Shown: positions 45,310 to 54,698, counted from the first letter of the stretch. The stretch is DNA of 64,000 nt from Sphingomonas sp. S2-65 (GCF_021513175.1 NZ_CP090953.1:1607001-1671000), one strand, 5' to 3'. The notes: generated from the letters alone by a model not told the origin. Numbers and translations: made by a program.

Positions 45310-46275
45310 ATGCGGCTCCTCAAGCTCATCCCGGACAACACGAACATCGGGTTCGTGCGCATCCGCCACATCGCGTTCGCGGTCACTCTGCTGCTTACCA
45401 TCGCCGCAGTGGCGATCGTGGGCATCCGTGGCCTCAACATGGGCGTCGACTTCGTCGGCGGCGTCTCGATCGAAGAAAAGTTCGCGACCACGCCGCACCT
45501 CGATGAGGTGCGCTCGACGGTGAACCGGCTCGGCCTCGGCGAAGCCACGCTCCAGCAGCTCGGCGGCAAGAACACCGTGACGATCCGCATGCCGCTGCCC
45601 GAATCGAACGATCCCGGCGCGGTCGACCAGATGGTCGAGCGGGTGAAGACCGAACTGGCGAGCAAGTTCCCCGGCGCGACCTTCTCCAACTACTCCACCG
45701 TGTCGGGCAAGGTGTCGGACGAGCTGATCCGCAACGGCGTGCTGGCAGTGGTGCTCGCGATCGTCGGCATCGCGATCTTCTCGTGGCTGCGCTACGAATG
45801 GCAGTTCGGCGTGTCGACGGCGGTGGCTATCCTGCACGACGTGCTGATGACGCTGGGCTTCTTCGCGCTCACCTGGATGGTGTTCGATCTCAACATCGTC
45901 GCGGCGGTGCTGACGATCATCGGCTACTCGATCAACGACAAGATGGTGATCGACGACCGCATTCGAGAGAATATGCGCAAGTACCGCAAGATGGGCATGG
46001 CCGAGCTGATCGACCTCTCGGTCAACGAAACGCTGCCGCGCACCGTCATGACCTCGCTCACCATCCTGCTCGCGCTCGGTTCGCTGCTGCTGTTCGGCGG
46101 CCATGTGCTGCGCAGCTTCACCGCCGCGATGATGCTCGGCGTGATCGTCGGCACCTACTCGTCGATCTACGTTTCCTCCTCGCTGCTGATCACCCTCGGC
46201 CTCAAGCCGGGTCCGCGCGAAGAAAAGTCCAGCGTCGCGTCGAACGCCGAGCGCGTCGGACCGCGCGAAGGATGA
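45310..46275 (+). CDS. secF: Protein translocase subunit SecF
   Basis: A 321-residue partner of SecD. It has the GMDFVGG-type motif (NMGVDFVGGVSIEE) after the first helix and a second block with GYSINDKMVIDDRIREN and SLLLFGG. It ends in a helix and a charged tail. The stop overlaps the next gene's ATG (ATGA). Confidence 0.97.
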   Translation: MRLLKLIPDNTNIGFVRIRHIAFAVTLLLTIAAVAIVGIRGLNMGVDFVGGVSIEEKFATTPHLDEVRSTVNRLGLGEATLQQLGGKNTVTIRMPLPESNDPGAVDQMVERVKTELASKFPGATFSNYSTVSGKVSDELIRNGVLAVVLAIVGIAIFSWLRYEWQFGVSTAVAILHDVLMTLGFFALTWMVFDLNIVAAVLTIIGYSINDKMVIDDRIRENMRKYRKMGMAELIDLSVNETLPRTVMTSLTILLALGSLLLFGGHVLRSFTAAMMLGVIVGTYSSIYVSSSLLITLGLKPGPREEKSSVASNAERVGPREG

Positions 46276-46643
46276 AGATGGAACGCCGCAGCGCCGATGG
46301 GCCGGTGATCTCCGGCTTTTCGGGGCGCGGGTTCCGCGTCGACGAAAATGTCTATGAAGGGCTGCTCATCAGCCCGCAGCGCGCCGATGGCTGGTCGCCG
46401 CCCGCGATCGCCGACCTGACCGAGGCGGACCTCGCCCCGGTACTAGCGCTCGACCCCCAGCCCGAGTTCATCCTGCTCGGCACCGGCGAGCGGCTCGTCC
46501 GTCCCCCGCTCGCCCTCACCAAGGCGCTTTCCGCGCGGGGTATCGGGCTGGAGATCATGGACAGCCGTGCCGCAGCCCGCGCCTGGGGCGTGCTGCGCGC
46601 CGAACTGCGCTGGGTAGCCGGCGCACTCTATCCGCTCGGCTGA
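46272..46643 (+). CDS. Mth938-like (DUF498) domain protein
   Basis: A 123-residue protein. ISGFSGRGFRVDENVYEGLLISPQ, then FILLGTGERLVRPP and GIGLEIMDSRAAARAWGVL, form the Mth938/NDUFAF3 pattern. The domain is found near secF in many alphaproteobacteria. It starts inside the end of secF, so it is co-translated with it. Function unknown; the mitochondrial relative aids complex I assembly. Confidence 0.88.
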   Translation: MKMERRSADGPVISGFSGRGFRVDENVYEGLLISPQRADGWSPPAIADLTEADLAPVLALDPQPEFILLGTGERLVRPPLALTKALSARGIGLEIMDSRAAARAWGVLRAELRWVAGALYPLG

Positions 46644-46713
46644 GGCCCCTCCCCTTCACGGCCAAGCTTTGGCACAACCAGCTTTTGTTGCGAATCGCGA
46701 CCGGGGGAACTCC

Positions 46714-48828
46714 ATGACCAAACTGATCGCCGCGCTGGCGCTACTTTCGACCAGCGCGCCGCCCGCGCTGGCGCAGACCGCGCCCAAGCCGCCGGTCGCC
46801 GCCGCCAAGCCCCATCCGGTCAAGGCCCCGTTCGGCGCCACGCGCAACGACGAATATTACTGGCTGCGCGACGACACGCGGAAGAACCCGGAGATGCTGG
46901 CGTATCTCCATGCCGAGAACGCCTATGCCGACGCACTGCTCGCGGGCGAAAAGCCGATGGCCGAGTCGCTTTTCCGCGAGACGGTCGGCCGCATCAAGCA
47001 GGACGACAGCTCGGTTCCGTTCCTGCGCCGCGGCTATTACTATTATACCCGCTTCGCCAGCGGCGCCGACTATCCGCTGTTCGCCCGCCGCAAGGGCAGC
47101 ATGACCAGCCCCGAGGAAGTGCTGCTCGACCAGCCGGCCATGGCCAGGGGCCACAGCTTCTTCTCGGCCTCGGGCATGCGGGTCAGCCCGGACAACCGCC
47201 TGCTGGCTTATGGCGAGGATGTCGTCGGCCGCCGCCAGTACGTGCTCAAGATCAAGGACCTGGCGACCGGCCAGACCCTGGCCGACACGATCCCCAATGT
47301 GGAATCGGGCTTTGCCTGGGCCGCCGACAACAAGACCATCCTGTATGTCGAGAAGGATCCGGTCACCCTGCTCGGCAAGCGCGTGAAGGCGCATGTCCTC
47401 GGCACCCCGGTCGCGTCCGACACCCTCGTCTATGAGGAGAAGGACGAGACCTTCTACATGAGCATCGGCACGACTTCGTCCGAACGCTATCTCTGCATCT
47501 ACCTGCACAGCACCGCCAGCGACGAGCAGCGCTGCGCGCCGGCCAGCGACCCCACCGCGTTTCAGGTGATCGCCCCGCGCGAGCGCGAATTCCTCTACCA
47601 GGCCGATCATCTCGGCGATCGCTGGATCATCCGCACCAATTGGCAGGCGCCCAACTACCGGCTGATGACCGTGGGCGACGCCCATAGCGGGCACGGACGC
47701 GCGATGTGGCGCGACGTGGTCGCCACCAGCGACAAGGTCTTCATCGAGGCATTCCAGCCCTTCAACGGCTTCCTCGCCATCGAAGAGCGGGCCGGCGGCA
47801 ACAAGCGCGTGCGGGTGCTGACCTCCGACGGCAAGAGCCGCGCCGTCGCCACCGACGAGCCCGCTTATTCGATGACGCTGGGCACCAACGAAGAGCCCGA
47901 CAGCGACTGGCTGCGCTACACCTACGATTCGCTGGCCACTCCCACCACGACCTATGAGGTCAACTACAAGACCGGCGAGCGCCGCGTGCTCAAGGTCCAG
48001 CCGGTGCCGGGCTATGACGCGTCGAAATACGTCACCGAACGCGTGTGGGCGACGGCGCGTGACGGTACGAAGATCCCGGTCAGCCTGATCCACGCCCGCG
48101 ACTTCAAGAAGGACGGCACCGCCGCGCTGTTCCAATATGCCTATGGCAGCTACGGCTATTCGTCCGATCCGTACTTCCAGCCCGCGCTGCCGAGCATGCT
48201 CGATCGCGGCATGGTCTATGCCATCGCCCATATCCGGGGCGGCCAGGAAATGGGGCGCGCCTGGTTCGATTCCGGCAAGGTGCTCAACAAGAAGAACAGC
48301 TTCACCGACTTCATCGACGTGACCCGCTACCTCGTCGCCAACGGCTATGCCGCGCGCAACCGCGTCGGTGCGATGGGCGGCAGCGCCGGCGGGCTGCTGA
48401 TGGGCGGCATCGCCAACATGGCGCCCCGGGATTACAAGGTGATCGTCGCGCAAGTGCCCTTCGTCGACGTGGTCACCACTATGCTAGACACCTCGATCCC
48501 GCTCACCACCGGCGAGTTCGACGAATGGGGCAATCCGGCGAACAAGCAGTTCTACGACTATATGCTGAGCTATTCGCCCTACGATAACGTCGCGGCGCAG
48601 GCCTATCCGGCGATGTACGTCTCGACCGGCCTATGGGACAGCCAGGTGCAATATTACGAACCCACCAAATGGGTCGCCCGCCTGCGCGCCAGGAAGACCG
48701 ACGCCAACCCTTTGGTCTACCGCATCAACATGGAAGCCGGACACGGCGGCAAGTCCGGCCGCTTCGAACGCTACCGCCAGCAGGCCGAATGGACCGCCTT
48801 CGTGATGGACCAGCTAGGGGTAAAGTGA
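46714..48828 (+). CDS. Oligopeptidase B-like S9 serine peptidase
   Basis: A 704-residue protein with an N-terminal signal peptide (MTKLIAALALLSTSAPPALAQ) and a beta-propeller domain. The C-terminal catalytic domain has GGSAGGLLMGG (Ser), LWDSQVQYYEPTKW (Asp) and EAGHGGKSGR (His), the S9A oligopeptidase B set. It cuts after basic residues in relatives. The ATG at 46714 gives the signal peptide; the frame opens at 46669. A secreted form is less usual than the cytoplasmic enzyme. Confidence 0.93.
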   Translation: MTKLIAALALLSTSAPPALAQTAPKPPVAAAKPHPVKAPFGATRNDEYYWLRDDTRKNPEMLAYLHAENAYADALLAGEKPMAESLFRETVGRIKQDDSSVPFLRRGYYYYTRFASGADYPLFARRKGSMTSPEEVLLDQPAMARGHSFFSASGMRVSPDNRLLAYGEDVVGRRQYVLKIKDLATGQTLADTIPNVESGFAWAADNKTILYVEKDPVTLLGKRVKAHVLGTPVASDTLVYEEKDETFYMSIGTTSSERYLCIYLHSTASDEQRCAPASDPTAFQVIAPREREFLYQADHLGDRWIIRTNWQAPNYRLMTVGDAHSGHGRAMWRDVVATSDKVFIEAFQPFNGFLAIEERAGGNKRVRVLTSDGKSRAVATDEPAYSMTLGTNEEPDSDWLRYTYDSLATPTTTYEVNYKTGERRVLKVQPVPGYDASKYVTERVWATARDGTKIPVSLIHARDFKKDGTAALFQYAYGSYGYSSDPYFQPALPSMLDRGMVYAIAHIRGGQEMGRAWFDSGKVLNKKNSFTDFIDVTRYLVANGYAARNRVGAMGGSAGGLLMGGIANMAPRDYKVIVAQVPFVDVVTTMLDTSIPLTTGEFDEWGNPANKQFYDYMLSYSPYDNVAAQAYPAMYVSTGLWDSQVQYYEPTKWVARLRARKTDANPLVYRINMEAGHGGKSGRFERYRQQAEWTAFVMDQLGVK

Positions 48829-48835
48829 CCGCAAA

Positions 48836-48967
48836 ATCCTCCCCGGCACGGGGAGGGGGACCACCAGCGTACGCTGGTGGTGGAGGGGGCTATCCGCGCG
48901 CTATTCGCCCGTGGCGCTCCCTCTCCGCCAGCTTCGCTGGTTCCCCTCCCCGTGCCGGGGAGGATTG
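48836..48967. repeat. REPIN-like element after the S9 peptidase gene
   Basis: Left unit: CCTCCCCGGCACGGGGAGG followed by ACCAGC...GCTGGT hairpin and GGTGGAGGGGG. Right unit: the inverse (CTCCCTCTCCGCC, AGC-TTC-GCT hairpin, CCTCCCCGTGCCGGGGAGG). It is subtype A, also present at 62092. Confidence 0.85.
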
Positions 48968-48972
48968 GATGC

Positions 48973-49368
48973 CTATTTACGCTCGTACGGTACGAACTGC
49001 CCGAACCGGCAATATGGCCCCGGGATCGTCGTCCCGGGCTCGAGCACTCGGAACCGATCGTTGCGGCACAGCTGGCCGCCCTGCACTTCGACGATCATCG
49101 TGTTGTACGGCGTCAGCCGCGGGCACGCCGCGGCCAGGTCGTTGCGCCAGATCCGCCCGCCCTCGCGGTACAGCACAATATGCTCGTCGATGACCATCGG
49201 TCGCGTGCTCGTGCTGTTGGCGATGCAATTGGCCGGCGTGCCGGCGATTCGCCCATCCAGTTCGCGCGCAAGATCGGCGGCCGCTTCCGTGCGCTGCGAC
49301 TCGCGCATCTCCGAACTCGATGTGCAGCCGGCCAGCGCCAGAGCACCCATCATCCACGCGGTCCGCAT
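48973..49368 (-). CDS. Small lipoprotein with conserved Cys pattern (copy 1)
   Basis: A 131-residue protein. The N-terminus MRTAWMMGALALAGC carries a lipobox (LAGC). The mature part has R-x-WRNDLAAACPRL and C-RNDRFRVLEPG...G-YCRFGQFVPY. The adjacent gene at 49384 has the same WRND, C, DD-IV and G-x-C-x-x-G-x-FVPY pattern, so the two are paralogues. Anchored in the outer membrane or periplasm. Function unknown. Confidence 0.75.
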   Translation of the reverse strand: MRTAWMMGALALAGCTSSSEMRESQRTEAAADLARELDGRIAGTPANCIANSTSTRPMVIDEHIVLYREGGRIWRNDLAAACPRLTPYNTMIVEVQGGQLCRNDRFRVLEPGTTIPGPYCRFGQFVPYERK

Positions 49369-49383
49369 GCCAACCTCTCCTGC

Positions 49384-49788
49384 TTATTTCTGGCGAGTAT
49401 AGGGCACGAACGGCCCCAGCGAACAGCTGCCGGTCAGCATGCCGCCGGTGCGTGCCCGCGTCCGGATCAGGTCGCCGGCGCAATAGTCGCCTCGGACCAG
49501 GCTCTCGGAAACGACGATGTCATCGCGCCCCAGCCCGGTGCAGCCTTCGCCGACCACATCGTTGCGCCAGGCGCGGTCGCGTCCGGCGACATAGACGATG
49601 ACGTTGCGCGCGGTTCGCAGCTCGGACACCTTGTCGCGGCGCAGGCAGCGCTGCGGCGCCCCGGGCGTCAGCCCGGCAAGCGTCCGCTTGATCCGCGCCA
49701 TCGACGCGTCCGGGCGGCGCTGCTCCGTCGCGGCGCCCGTCGACAGGGCAGTGAGCATCAAGGCGGCAGGCACGGCAAGACGGATCAT
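49384..49788 (-). CDS. Small exported protein, paralogue of neighbouring lipoprotein
   Basis: A 134-residue protein with a signal peptide (MIRLAVPAALMLTALSTGAA) but no lipobox. The mature part has RAWRNDVVGEGCTGLGRDDIVV and DYCAGDLIRTRAR...GSCSLGPFVPYTRQK. It shares the pattern and ending of the 48973 protein. It is 40 bases after gloB on the same strand, so possibly the same transcript. Confidence 0.75.
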   Translation of the reverse strand: MIRLAVPAALMLTALSTGAATEQRRPDASMARIKRTLAGLTPGAPQRCLRRDKVSELRTARNVIVYVAGRDRAWRNDVVGEGCTGLGRDDIVVSESLVRGDYCAGDLIRTRARTGGMLTGSCSLGPFVPYTRQK

Positions 49789-49828
49789 TCGAACCTCGCT
49801 TCAGCCCCCGCCCGTCCGCTATAACCCT

Positions 49829-50557
49829 TCAGCCGCGAAAAGCATCCTTCGCCGCGCGGCGTGCCGCCAAGATTTCCGCAGTCTCCGCGCGCAGGAACGG
49901 GTTCGTCGCCAGTTCCAGCCCGATGCTGGTCGGCACCGTCGCCTCGCCCGCTGCGCGTGCCCGGTCCACGTCGGCCATCCGCTCGGCGATCGCCTGATTG
50001 TCCGGCTCGGCCACCCGCGCATAGCGCCCGTTCGACTGGGTATATTCGTGCGCGCAGTAGACCGTGGTTTCCGGCGGCAACTGCTTCAGCCTGGCCATGT
50101 TGCCGAACATCTGCTCGGCCGTGCCTTCGAACAGCCGCCCGCTGCCCATCGCGAACAGCGTGTCGCCGGTGAAGATCACGCGGTCCTCGGCGAAGTGAAA
50201 GGCGATGTGCCCGGCGGTATGCCCGGGCACTTCCAGCACGCTCGCGGCATGGTCGCCCAGCCGCACCACGTCGCCCTCGCCCACCAGCGTATCGGCGGTC
50301 GGGATCTTCGCGGCCTCGGCCGCCGGCGCGATCACGCGCGCGCCGGTAGCCGCCTTGACCTCGGCATTGCCGCCGGTGTGGTCGGGATGCCAATGCGTGT
50401 TCCAGATCGCCGAGATCGTCCACCCGCGCGCCTCGGCCGCGGCCAGCACCGGCGCCGCCTCGCCGGGGTCCACGACCATCGTCTCGTCCGAGACGGTGTC
50501 ATGGACAAGCCAGACATAATTGTCGCTGAGCACCGGGATGCGGACGATCTCGAGCAT
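49829..50557 (-). CDS. gloB: Hydroxyacylglutathione hydrolase (glyoxalase II)
   Basis: A 242-residue metallo-beta-lactamase fold enzyme. The metal site THWHPDHTGG (H-x-H-x-D-H) and the later GHTAGHIAF and FTGDTLFAMGSGRLFEG are as expected, and YCAHEYTQSN completes the set. It splits S-lactoylglutathione to lactate and glutathione. It lies one base after gloA in the direction of transcription. Confidence 0.95.
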   Translation of the reverse strand: MLEIVRIPVLSDNYVWLVHDTVSDETMVVDPGEAAPVLAAAEARGWTISAIWNTHWHPDHTGGNAEVKAATGARVIAPAAEAAKIPTADTLVGEGDVVRLGDHAASVLEVPGHTAGHIAFHFAEDRVIFTGDTLFAMGSGRLFEGTAEQMFGNMARLKQLPPETTVYCAHEYTQSNGRYARVAEPDNQAIAERMADVDRARAAGEATVPTSIGLELATNPFLRAETAEILAARRAAKDAFRG

Positions 50558-50558
50558 C

Positions 50559-51014
50559 TTACCAGGTCCCGCTATTGGGCATCGACGCCCAGGGCTCGGC
50601 CGGCGGCAGCGCGGGTCCGTCCTGCAGCAACTCGATCGAAATGTCGTCGGGGGTCTTCACGAATGCCATGTTGCCGTCGCGCGGCGGGCGGTTGATCGTC
50701 ACGCCGCCGTCCATCAGCCGCTGGCAAGTCGCGTAGATGTCGTCGACATAATAGGCCAAATGCCCGAAATTGCGCCCGCCGGTATAAACCTCGGGCGCGC
50801 TGCCGTCCTCGGCCGGCCAGTTATAGGTCAGCTCCACCTCGGCCTTCGCGCGCTCGCCCGGCGCGTTCATGTCGGCCTGCGTCGCCAGGAAGATCAGCGT
50901 GAACCGCCCCGCCCGGTTCTCCAGCCGCCGCACTTCCTGCAAGCCCAGCAGATTGAAGAAGCGGATCGTGGCGTCGGGATCGCTGACGCGGATCATGGTG
51001 TGGAGGTAGCGCAT
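50559..51014 (-). CDS. gloA: Lactoylglutathione lyase (glyoxalase I)
   Basis: A 151-residue VOC enzyme. It begins [25 protein letters not shown]. His and Glu metal positions are visible at [22 protein letters not shown] and IELLQDG. It makes S-lactoylglutathione from methylglyoxal and glutathione. The ATG at 51014 (AGGAG shortly upstream) is chosen; the frame opens at 51191. Forms an operon with gloB. Confidence 0.93.
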   Translation of the reverse strand: MRYLHTMIRVSDPDATIRFFNLLGLQEVRRLENRAGRFTLIFLATQADMNAPGERAKAEVELTYNWPAEDGSAPEVYTGGRNFGHLAYYVDDIYATCQRLMDGGVTINRPPRDGNMAFVKTPDDISIELLQDGPALPPAEPWASMPNSGTW

Positions 51015-51136
51015 AGGAGCTCCGTGAAATGGGTGTGAGCCGGAGATAAGCACCCCGAAGCCAAGGGCAACCCAATCCCGCCCTGCGCCACCTCGCCGCG
51101 GGCGGACGGCTGAGATCCTAACCTGACCTCCTCCAC

Positions 51137-51238
51137 CGTCATCCCGGCCTTGAGCCGGGATCCCGCTTCTTCTTCTCGCGGATCCTTCCATTCTCGCGGA
51201 TCCTTCCAGCGGGACCCCGGCTCAAGGCCGGGGTGACG
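51137..51238. repeat. Paired CCGGCCTTGAGCCGG element with internal tandem duplication
   Basis: CGTCATCCCGGCCTTGAGCCGG and its inverse CCGGCTCAAGGCCGGGGTGACG flank a 50-base centre. The centre contains two adjacent exact 18-base copies (51173-51190 and 51191-51208) of TTCTCGCGGATCCTTCCA. Element E4 at 52793 has the same arms and start of the centre but not the duplication. Confidence 0.8.
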
Positions 51239-51277
51239 AAGAAGGACCAAAGCTGATCCCCCCCATTCAGGGGAGCC

Positions 51278-52009
51278 TCAACTCCCCGAAAACTGCGCCA
51301 ACGCCTTGCGCGCCGCTTCGGCCACCGGGCCATCCTGGCCAAGCTCTACCGCGCGGCCCCAGGCCGCCCGTGCCCCCGCCTCGTCGCGCTCGGACGCGGC
51401 GATGTTGCCCGCCTCCAGCTGTACCGACGCATCGTTCCCCGCTCGCTTCAGCGCCTCGGCGATGTCCCGATGCGCGCGCGGCAGATCGCCCTGGCGCCGC
51501 GCCAGCGTCGCCGACAACAGCCAGCCGAGCGGATCGTCCCTCGCCTCGACCAGCGCCTTGTCGATGTCCTCGCGCGCGCTTTCCAGTTCGCCCGCCGTCA
51601 CCTGCGCGCGTGCCCGGTCGAGATGCGCCTCGCCCAGCGCCAGCCCGCTCAGCGACCCTCCCGCCAGCGCCGCGTCCAGCGCACGCCGCGCCTTGGCCGC
51701 GTCGCCCGCCGCCAGCCAGGCATTGCCCGACTGCGCCCAGTAATTCGCCGCCCGCGCGTCCTTCGCCGCCTCGGCATCGCGCGCCGCCTCTTCGAACGCG
51801 CCCGCCGCCGCCGCCCATTTCTGCTGGTTGGTATAAGCGACACCCAGGCATTGCCGCGCCAGCATGCCGCCGCCGTCGATTCGCCAGCGCGACGCGTTCA
51901 GCACGCCGGCCGCCGGGTCGGCGCTCGCCAGATCCATGCACTCGGCATAGCGCGGCGGCTCCGCAGTGGCCGCGCCCGCGGCCTGCAGGCTCAGAAGGAG
52001 GAAGAACAT
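51278..52009 (-). CDS. Exported TPR-like repeat protein
   Basis: A 243-residue protein. A short signal (MFFLLLSLQAAGAATA) and one Cys pair (AECMDL and RQCLG) precede helical pairs: AAAGAFEEAARDAEA, NAWLAAGDAAKARRALDAALA, AHLDRARAQVTAGELESAREDIDKAL. These resemble tetratricopeptide repeats. The start overlaps the end of the upstream hydrolase gene by 19 bases. Confidence 0.75.
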   Translation of the reverse strand: MFFLLLSLQAAGAATAEPPRYAECMDLASADPAAGVLNASRWRIDGGGMLARQCLGVAYTNQQKWAAAAGAFEEAARDAEAAKDARAANYWAQSGNAWLAAGDAAKARRALDAALAGGSLSGLALGEAHLDRARAQVTAGELESAREDIDKALVEARDDPLGWLLSATLARRQGDLPRAHRDIAEALKRAGNDASVQLEAGNIAASERDEAGARAAWGRAVELGQDGPVAEAARKALAQFSGS

Positions 52010-52737
52010 AGCGCAAGCACATCCTGAACGGCACGAAGGATCAGCGCGATGTCGCCGTCGCGCGACAGTCGGTGATCGCCGTCCTTGACCAGCACCGTCT
52101 GCACCGCGTCTGAACGGATCAGCTTCGCCAGCGCCGGGGCCCGCTCCCATGGCACTTCGGCGTCGCGCTGGCCCTGAAGCAGCCGCACCGGACCGTCGAA
52201 CGCGATCGGCCCGATCATCACGCGATTGGCCTCGCCCGACGCCCAAAAACCACGCGTCGTCACCGTCGGCGCGTCCGAATAGAGCGAAGGCTCCTCCAGC
52301 CGGCCGTCCTGCAGCATCCGCAGCTTCTGCGCCTCGCTGAAGCCCCAGTCGGTGAAGTCCGGCGCCGCGGCGATCCCGACCATCCCCTTGACCTGCTCGG
52401 CCCGCGCCTTGGCGACCAGCAGCATCACCCAGCCGCCCATCGAGGATCCGACTAGCACCACCGGCCCGCCCACGACTTCATCGATGATCCGCAGCGCGTC
52501 GTCGCGCCAATCGGCGAGCGTCTGGTCCTCAAACGCGCCTTCGCTCGCGCCGCACCCGGCATAGTCGAAGCGCAAAAACCCCCGCCCCGCGCCCCGCGCC
52601 CACTCCTCCAGCGCCAGCGCCTTGGTCCCGTTCATGTCCGACGCATAGCCGCACAGGAACACGATCGTGGGGCCTTCGCCGGGCGTGTGATGATAAGCGA
52701 GCGCGGGTCGGCCGGCAGTTTTGAGGAAGTCAGTCAT
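51991..52737 (-). CDS. Alpha/beta hydrolase
   Basis: A 248-residue hydrolase. The oxyanion region is FLCGYASDMNG, the nucleophile elbow VGSSMGGWV, the Asp LQGQRDAEVP and the His DGDHRLSR. It resembles the bacterial palmitoyl-thioesterase/ABHD10-like group. Coupled to the TPR-like gene downstream. Confidence 0.88.
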   Translation of the reverse strand: MTDFLKTAGRPALAYHHTPGEGPTIVFLCGYASDMNGTKALALEEWARGAGRGFLRFDYAGCGASEGAFEDQTLADWRDDALRIIDEVVGGPVVLVGSSMGGWVMLLVAKARAEQVKGMVGIAAAPDFTDWGFSEAQKLRMLQDGRLEEPSLYSDAPTVTTRGFWASGEANRVMIGPIAFDGPVRLLQGQRDAEVPWERAPALAKLIRSDAVQTVLVKDGDHRLSRDGDIALILRAVQDVLALCSSSF

Positions 52738-52792
52738 AGCCAGGGGTGTAGCCGCCCACGGCCCAGCCTCCTACCCCCATCGCCCCCTTCCT

Positions 52793-52875
52793 CGTCATCC
52801 CGGCCTCGAGCCGGGATCCCGCTTCTTCTTCTGTCGGGCAAGGCAGCGGGACCCCGGCTCAAGGCCGGGGTGACG
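52793..52875. repeat. Paired CCGGCCTCGAGCCGG element
   Basis: CGTCATCCCGGCCTCGAGCCGG on the left and the inverse on the right, with about 40 bases between. It lies between the hydrolase and zinc-metallopeptidase genes. Confidence 0.8.
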
Positions 52876-52903
52876 AAGCAGGAGGGGCCTCAGCCCTGCG
52901 CCC

Positions 52904-53794
52904 TTACCGCGCCGTCTCGAAGGTGTTGCACTGCGCCGGATCCCCCGTTTCCAGCCCGCGCCGCAGCCACTGCATGCGCTGTGCCGAGGTGCCGTGCGTG
53001 AAGCTGTCCGGCACCACCTGGCCCTGCGCCTGCTTCTGCAGCGTGTCGTCGCCGATCGCGTTCGCCGCGGTCATGCCTTCCTCGATGTCGCCGGGCTCCA
53101 GCCGGCTGCGGTTGCGCGCCGCCCACACCCCAGCGAAGCAGTCCGCCTGCAATTCCAGCTGCACCGACAGCCGGTTACCCTCGGTCTTCGACGCGCGTGC
53201 CTGAGCCTGCGACACTTCGCCCGACGTGCCGAGCAAGTCCTGGATATGGTGCCCCATCTCGTGCGCGATCACATAGATGCGGGCGAAGTCGCCCTTGGCG
53301 CCGAACCGGCTCTCCAGCTCGTTGAAGAACGCGGTGTCGAGGTACACGCCGTCGTCGCTCGGGCAATAAAAGGGGCCCACGGCGGACGTCGCCGCGCCGC
53401 AGCCGGTCTGCGCGCCGCCCTGGAAGAAGTTGATCGTCGCCGGCTTATATTGCTGCCCGGAGGCCTGGAAGATCTGCGCCCAGGTCTGGTCCGCGCTCGT
53501 CATCACCCGGCACGCCTCGAGCCGCTCGGGCGAGGCCTGGCACACCGCAGCGCCCGATCCGCCGCTGCGGCTGCCCTGCTGCGTCGTCGGCGCGCCGCCG
53601 CCGCCCAGCAATCCGCCGCCGCCGCTCATCGCCAGATAGATCAGCCCGATCACCAGCACGATGCCGATACCGCCGCACCCCATGCCGCGCCCGAGCAACA
53701 GCGGCAGGAAGCCGAGCAGCCCGAACCCGCCGCCTCCGCCGCCCGAACCCAGGTCGCGTGCGTTGTTGGTCGGATCCAGGTCGTCGAGCCGCAT
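52904..53794 (-). CDS. Neutral zinc metallopeptidase (YpfJ family)
   Basis: A 296-residue membrane-anchored protein. It begins MRLDDLDPTNNARDLGSGGGGG and has one transmembrane helix near residues 30-55. The catalytic HEMGHHIQDLLGT (HExxH) is near residue 180, followed by ELQADCFAGVWA and the late His-region. This is the putative neutral zinc metallopeptidase family. The function is unknown. Confidence 0.92.
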   Translation of the reverse strand: MRLDDLDPTNNARDLGSGGGGGGFGLLGFLPLLLGRGMGCGGIGIVLVIGLIYLAMSGGGGLLGGGGAPTTQQGSRSGGSGAAVCQASPERLEACRVMTSADQTWAQIFQASGQQYKPATINFFQGGAQTGCGAATSAVGPFYCPSDDGVYLDTAFFNELESRFGAKGDFARIYVIAHEMGHHIQDLLGTSGEVSQAQARASKTEGNRLSVQLELQADCFAGVWAARNRSRLEPGDIEEGMTAANAIGDDTLQKQAQGQVVPDSFTHGTSAQRMQWLRRGLETGDPAQCNTFETAR

Positions 53795-53901
53795 CGCAAT
53801 CCCCTTTGTTGGCTGTCCGCAACAATGCCCGAGACGGCGAAGCGTTGCACAGTGCGCACCGATCGGCCTAGACCTTGCGCCACCACCACAAGCGGGGTCG
53901 C

Positions 53902-54687
53902 ATGTTCCTCAAAGGCAAGTCCGCCGTCGTCACCGGCTCCACTTCGGGGATCGGCCTCGCTTATGCCCGCGCGCTGGCCGCCCAGGGCGTCAACGTGATG
54001 ATCAACGGCTTCGGCGACACCGCCGTGATCGAGCAGGCACGGTCGGAATTGGAGTCGGCTGGCGGCGCCCGCGCGCTCTACGATCCCGCCGACATGACGC
54101 AGCCGGACCAGATCGCCGCGATGGTCGCGCGAGCCGAGGCTGAGTTCGGCGCGGTGGACATCGCGATCTCCAACGCCGGCATCCAGCATGTCGCTCCCAT
54201 CGACGAGTTCCCGCTCGACAAGTGGGACGCGATCATCGCGATCAACCTCAGCTCGACCTTCCACCTGATGCGCGCCGTCCTCCCGGGCATGAAGCGCCGC
54301 GGCTGGGGCCGCATCCTCACCACCGCCAGCGCGCACAGCCTGGTCGCCAGCCCGAACAAGTCAGCCTATGTCGCCGCCAAGCACGGCATCGCCGGCCTGA
54401 CCAAGACCGCCGCGCTCGAAGTCGCGCAGCATGGCATCACCGTGAACTGCATCTCGCCGGGCTATGTCTGGACGCCGCTGGTCGAGAACCAGATTCCCGA
54501 CACGATGAACGCGCGCGGCCTCACCCGCGATCAGGTGATGAACGACGTGCTGCTCGCCGCCCAGCCGACCAAGCAGTTCGTGCTGCCGGAACAAGTCGCC
54601 GCGCTGGCGCTATTCCTGTGCAGCGACGAAGCCGCGGCGATCACCGGCGCCAATTATTCGATGGACGGCGGCTGGACGGCGGCATGA
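53902..54687 (+). CDS. 3-hydroxybutyrate dehydrogenase
   Basis: A 261-residue short-chain dehydrogenase. The cofactor loop is TGSTSGIGLAYARALAAQG, the catalytic Ser-x-Tyr-x3-Lys is in SLVASPNKSAYVAAKHG, and the C-terminal GANYSMDGGWTAA is typical. NAGIQHVAPIDEFP matches 3-hydroxybutyrate dehydrogenase (BdhA). It links hydroxybutyrate and acetoacetate in polymer use. The ATG at 53902 is preferred. Confidence 0.88.
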   Translation: MFLKGKSAVVTGSTSGIGLAYARALAAQGVNVMINGFGDTAVIEQARSELESAGGARALYDPADMTQPDQIAAMVARAEAEFGAVDIAISNAGIQHVAPIDEFPLDKWDAIIAINLSSTFHLMRAVLPGMKRRGWGRILTTASAHSLVASPNKSAYVAAKHGIAGLTKTAALEVAQHGITVNCISPGYVWTPLVENQIPDTMNARGLTRDQVMNDVLLAAQPTKQFVLPEQVAALALFLCSDEAAAITGANYSMDGGWTAA

Positions 54688-54698
54688 GGGGATATGCG

